NCBI RefSeq assembly: GCF_900155475.1
Contig: NZ_FXAM01000001.1
Span: 2,157,501-2,221,500, forward strand
Direction of reading: 5' to 3'
Origin: Methylomagnum ishizawai
GTDB lineage: Bacteria > Pseudomonadota > Gammaproteobacteria > Methylococcales > Methylococcaceae
Length of the DNA stretch: 64,000 bases
The notes beneath the pieces are model-generated. The model was not told where the DNA came from, made no database searches, and was given only the letters and a program-made list of their open reading frames with translations. Shown piece by piece: positions 63,848 to 64,000 of the stretch (position 1 is its first letter; the number at the start of each line of letters is the position of its first letter). The translations under genes and the position numbers were made by a program.

Positions 63848-64000
63848 TCAGGCCACGAAACCCGAAGTCCGCAGCAATGCCATCGTCACGCCGGAACCAC
63901 CCTCCGCCGCCTTGTCGCCCAGCAATAGGCGCTCGGTATAGCGGGCCAGGAGATCGACCTCCAGATTGACCCGCCGCCCGGTTTCGGTGCTGCCCAGCGT
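63848..64000 (-). CDS. ribE: Riboflavin synthase alpha chain, C-terminal end (runs off the window)
   Basis: The visible 50 residues (GRRVNLEVDLLARYTERLLL, ending TSGFVA) match the C-terminus of riboflavin synthase, in which V-N-L-E-V-D-x-x-A-R-Y-x-E-R-L-L is conserved. It is upstream of ribBA in the operon; 78 bp separate them. Confidence 0.92.
   Translation of the reverse strand, partial: TLGSTETGRRVNLEVDLLARYTERLLLGDKAAEGGSGVTMALLRTSGFVA

Overview
GC-rich bacterial chromosome, almost certainly a gammaproteobacterium. The right edge carries the gammaproteobacterial order ribE-ribBA-ribH-nusB-thiL-pgpA. The mix of a two-partner-secretion exoprotein, DUF1800/DUF1501 and GspA/GspB-like genes would fit a Methylococcaceae-type methanotroph, but no methane-oxidation gene is present, so genus is inference. 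The best ORFs have many long antisense shadows because of the high GC; these are left out.

Layout. (1) 1-21.3 kb, all minus strand: a cell-surface block. Reading in the direction of transcription: a small YezD-like gene, an XRE/cupin regulator, two paralogous PKD-repeat exported proteins (stop/start overlap), an exported protein of unknown function, a 3584-residue TpsA-type filamentous haemagglutinin, an ExbB-type proton channel fused to DUF2341 and LamG-like domains, and the start of ExbD. (2) 21.8-25.4 kb: a large hybrid histidine kinase whose N-terminus looks like a plant/cyanobacterial ethylene-receptor copper-binding domain. (3) 25.4-32.1 kb: LapD and LapG homologues next to a membrane-anchored metzincin protease with six Calx-beta repeats. 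(4) 32.4-41.7 kb: an outer-membrane porin-like protein with a PstS-like partner, a BFD-like [2Fe-2S] protein, a slipin, a DUF1800-DUF1501 pair, a phytase-esterase-like protein and small hypotheticals. (5) 41.9-49.1 kb, plus strand: GspA/ExeA-like ATPase, GspB-like protein and a very large SNF2-family helicase.

(6) 49.5-59.9 kb: a 10.33-kb integrative element in the 3' end of the initiator tRNA gene. A 50-bp perfect direct repeat marks its ends. It holds a tyrosine integrase, an AlpA-like small DNA-binding protein, a TOPRIM/DUF3987 primase-helicase, two small proteins, an MmeI-like restriction-modification enzyme with an AT-rich (probably swapped) target-recognition region, a VapBC-type toxin-antitoxin pair, an ankyrin protein and two overlapping terminal genes. 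It encodes replication, defence and stability functions but no capsid or conjugation genes, so it resembles an integrative mobilizable or satellite-type island.

(7) 59.8-64 kb, minus strand: tRNA-fMet and the riboflavin/NusB/thiamine/phospholipid operon, with a RibBA whose GTP cyclohydrolase II half has lost its zinc site, and the C-terminal end of riboflavin synthase.
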